From contig JASIBJ010000480.1 of assembly GCA_030045215.1 (NCBI GenBank), forward strand, positions 1-5,933: 5,933 nt of DNA. The letters run 5' to 3'. Source of the DNA: Streptosporangiaceae bacterium (GTDB lineage Bacteria > Actinomycetota > Actinomycetes > Streptosporangiales > Streptosporangiaceae). Position 1 is the stretch's first letter. Every line of letters begins with the position of its first letter. Positions 5,449-5,933 of this stretch are shown one piece after another. The translations under genes and the position numbers were made by a program. The notes beneath the pieces were generated by a model. It was not told where the DNA came from. It saw nothing but the letters and a program-made list of their open reading frames with translations, and made no database searches.

Positions 5449-5933
5449 CTGGTGCGCCTCCTCCGCGTTCCCGGTCGTGGCCCGGCTCAGACGTCTGACC
5501 ATCGGCGAGCGCGGCGATGATCTTCTCGGCGGCGGCGATGTCGGTGTCGAGCGGGCGGTCCTCGTCGTCGGCGGGCAGGCAGCGCAGGCACCGATCGTAG
5601 ACCGTGCGCAGCGAGGTACCTGCGGGCTCGGTGCCGCGCTGGCGCAGCGCGCGGACCGCGGCGACGAGCTCGCACGCAAGAACCGTGCGCAGCCGCGGGA
5701 CCATGGCGGCCGCGGCGCGGGCAGCCTGTGGCGAGAAGGCGGCGTGCTCCTCGGCTCCCTGCGACAGCACGGCGGTGCCGAGGGAGACCGGCGCGGCCAG
5801 TCCGCGCAGTTCGGCAAGCGCGGCGCTGGCGGTGTACTCGAGGATCATGATGCCGGAACTGCCGTCGGCGCCGTCGGCGAGGAATGCCCGCAGCCCGGTC
5901 CGTTCCGGATGCGTGAGCGCGGCGAGCCTGGCC
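5441..5933 (-). CDS. Aromatic amino acid lyase (HAL/PAL, MIO-type) family, C-terminal part
   Basis: The last 163 residues are visible; the N-terminus and the Ala-Ser-Gly triad that forms the MIO cofactor lie beyond the right edge. The fragment shows the late core of the histidine/phenylalanine ammonia-lyase fold. GLRAFLADGADGSSGIMILEYTASAALAEL matches in pattern the Gly-rich turn and long helix of the family (residues 13-42). VSLGTAVLSQGAEEHAAFS at 49-67 corresponds to the conserved S-x-x-Q-E-D-H stretch; here it reads AEEH, keeping the acidic residue. LRTVLACELVAAVRALRQRG at 81-100 is the next core helix. Members eliminate ammonia from His, Phe, Tyr or other amino acids, or shift the amino group as aminomutases. 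The tail (about 145-163) is polar and probably disordered. The gene ends inside the start of the proline racemase gene, forming one operon. The family call is good; substrate and lyase versus mutase cannot be told from this part. Confidence 0.85.
   Translation of the reverse strand, partial: ARLAALTHPERTGLRAFLADGADGSSGIMILEYTASAALAELRGLAAPVSLGTAVLSQGAEEHAAFSPQAARAAAAMVPRLRTVLACELVAAVRALRQRGTEPAGTSLRTVYDRCLRCLPADDEDRPLDTDIAAAEKIIAALADGQTSEPGHDRERGGGAPDD
5457..5464 (-). promoter_or_regulatory. Ribosome binding site of the proline racemase gene
   Basis: GGAGGAGG lies inside the last codons of the upstream lyase gene, 8 nt before the ATG at 5448. It sets the start and supports translational coupling. 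Confidence 0.8.

Noticed and set aside
4483..5520. 345-codon plus-strand open frame opposite the proline racemase
   Set aside because: It has no recognisable motif, while the minus strand carries a complete catalytic protein with a ribosome site.
5449..5817. N-terminal extension of the proline racemase frame to 5817, suggesting a fusion protein
   Set aside because: The extra residues are Arg/Pro/Ser-rich and overlap the lyase C-terminus in another frame; a strong ribosome site and family conservation begin at 5448.

Overview
The window comes from a high-GC actinomycete. GC-rich third codon positions run through the confident genes, starts are GTG or ATG behind GGAGG-type ribosome sites, and there are no AT-rich promoters or poly-U terminators. 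It is a chromosomal stretch with several metabolic genes, one orphan membrane protein and some gene debris. No tRNA, rRNA, CRISPR array, transposase or phage gene is recognisable.

Left part (1-2111), all on the minus strand. Reading in transcription order from right to left, there is a family 2 glycosyltransferase (945-2111), a short protein of unknown function (606-854) and an EHN-type epoxide hydrolase running off the left edge (1-536). The hydrolase has an odd 5' end. The residues expected just upstream of its conserved domain appear to be interrupted by an in-frame TGA, and no ribosome site precedes the remaining start.

Middle (2112-3402). About 525 bp without a convincing gene follow. 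They hold a long imperfect hairpin, two sets of short direct repeats around a GATCCGGATC palindrome, and two short plus-strand frames that look like coding debris. Next is a minus-strand gene (2637-3299) for a three-helix membrane protein with a coiled-coil-like N-terminus. It is more AT-tolerant in codon use than its neighbours and is the most accessory-looking gene here. A 103-bp divergent spacer separates it from the next gene.

Right part (3403-5933). A plus-strand M19 (renal-dipeptidase-like) amidohydrolase converges, with a 9-bp gap, on a minus-strand pair: the 3' end of an aromatic amino acid lyase (HAL/PAL, MIO-type) gene and a proline racemase / hydroxyproline epimerase family gene whose start overlaps the lyase stop by 8 bp. 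The two overlapping genes are almost certainly co-transcribed and translationally coupled. Together with the dipeptidase they suggest an amino-acid or imino-acid processing locus: release from a dipeptide or amide, stereo-inversion, and ammonia elimination. Substrates cannot be read from the sequence. The dipeptidase lacks the usual Asp of its first metal-binding motif (His-x-Asp becomes His-Cys-Cys), which is the most concrete biochemical oddity in the window.
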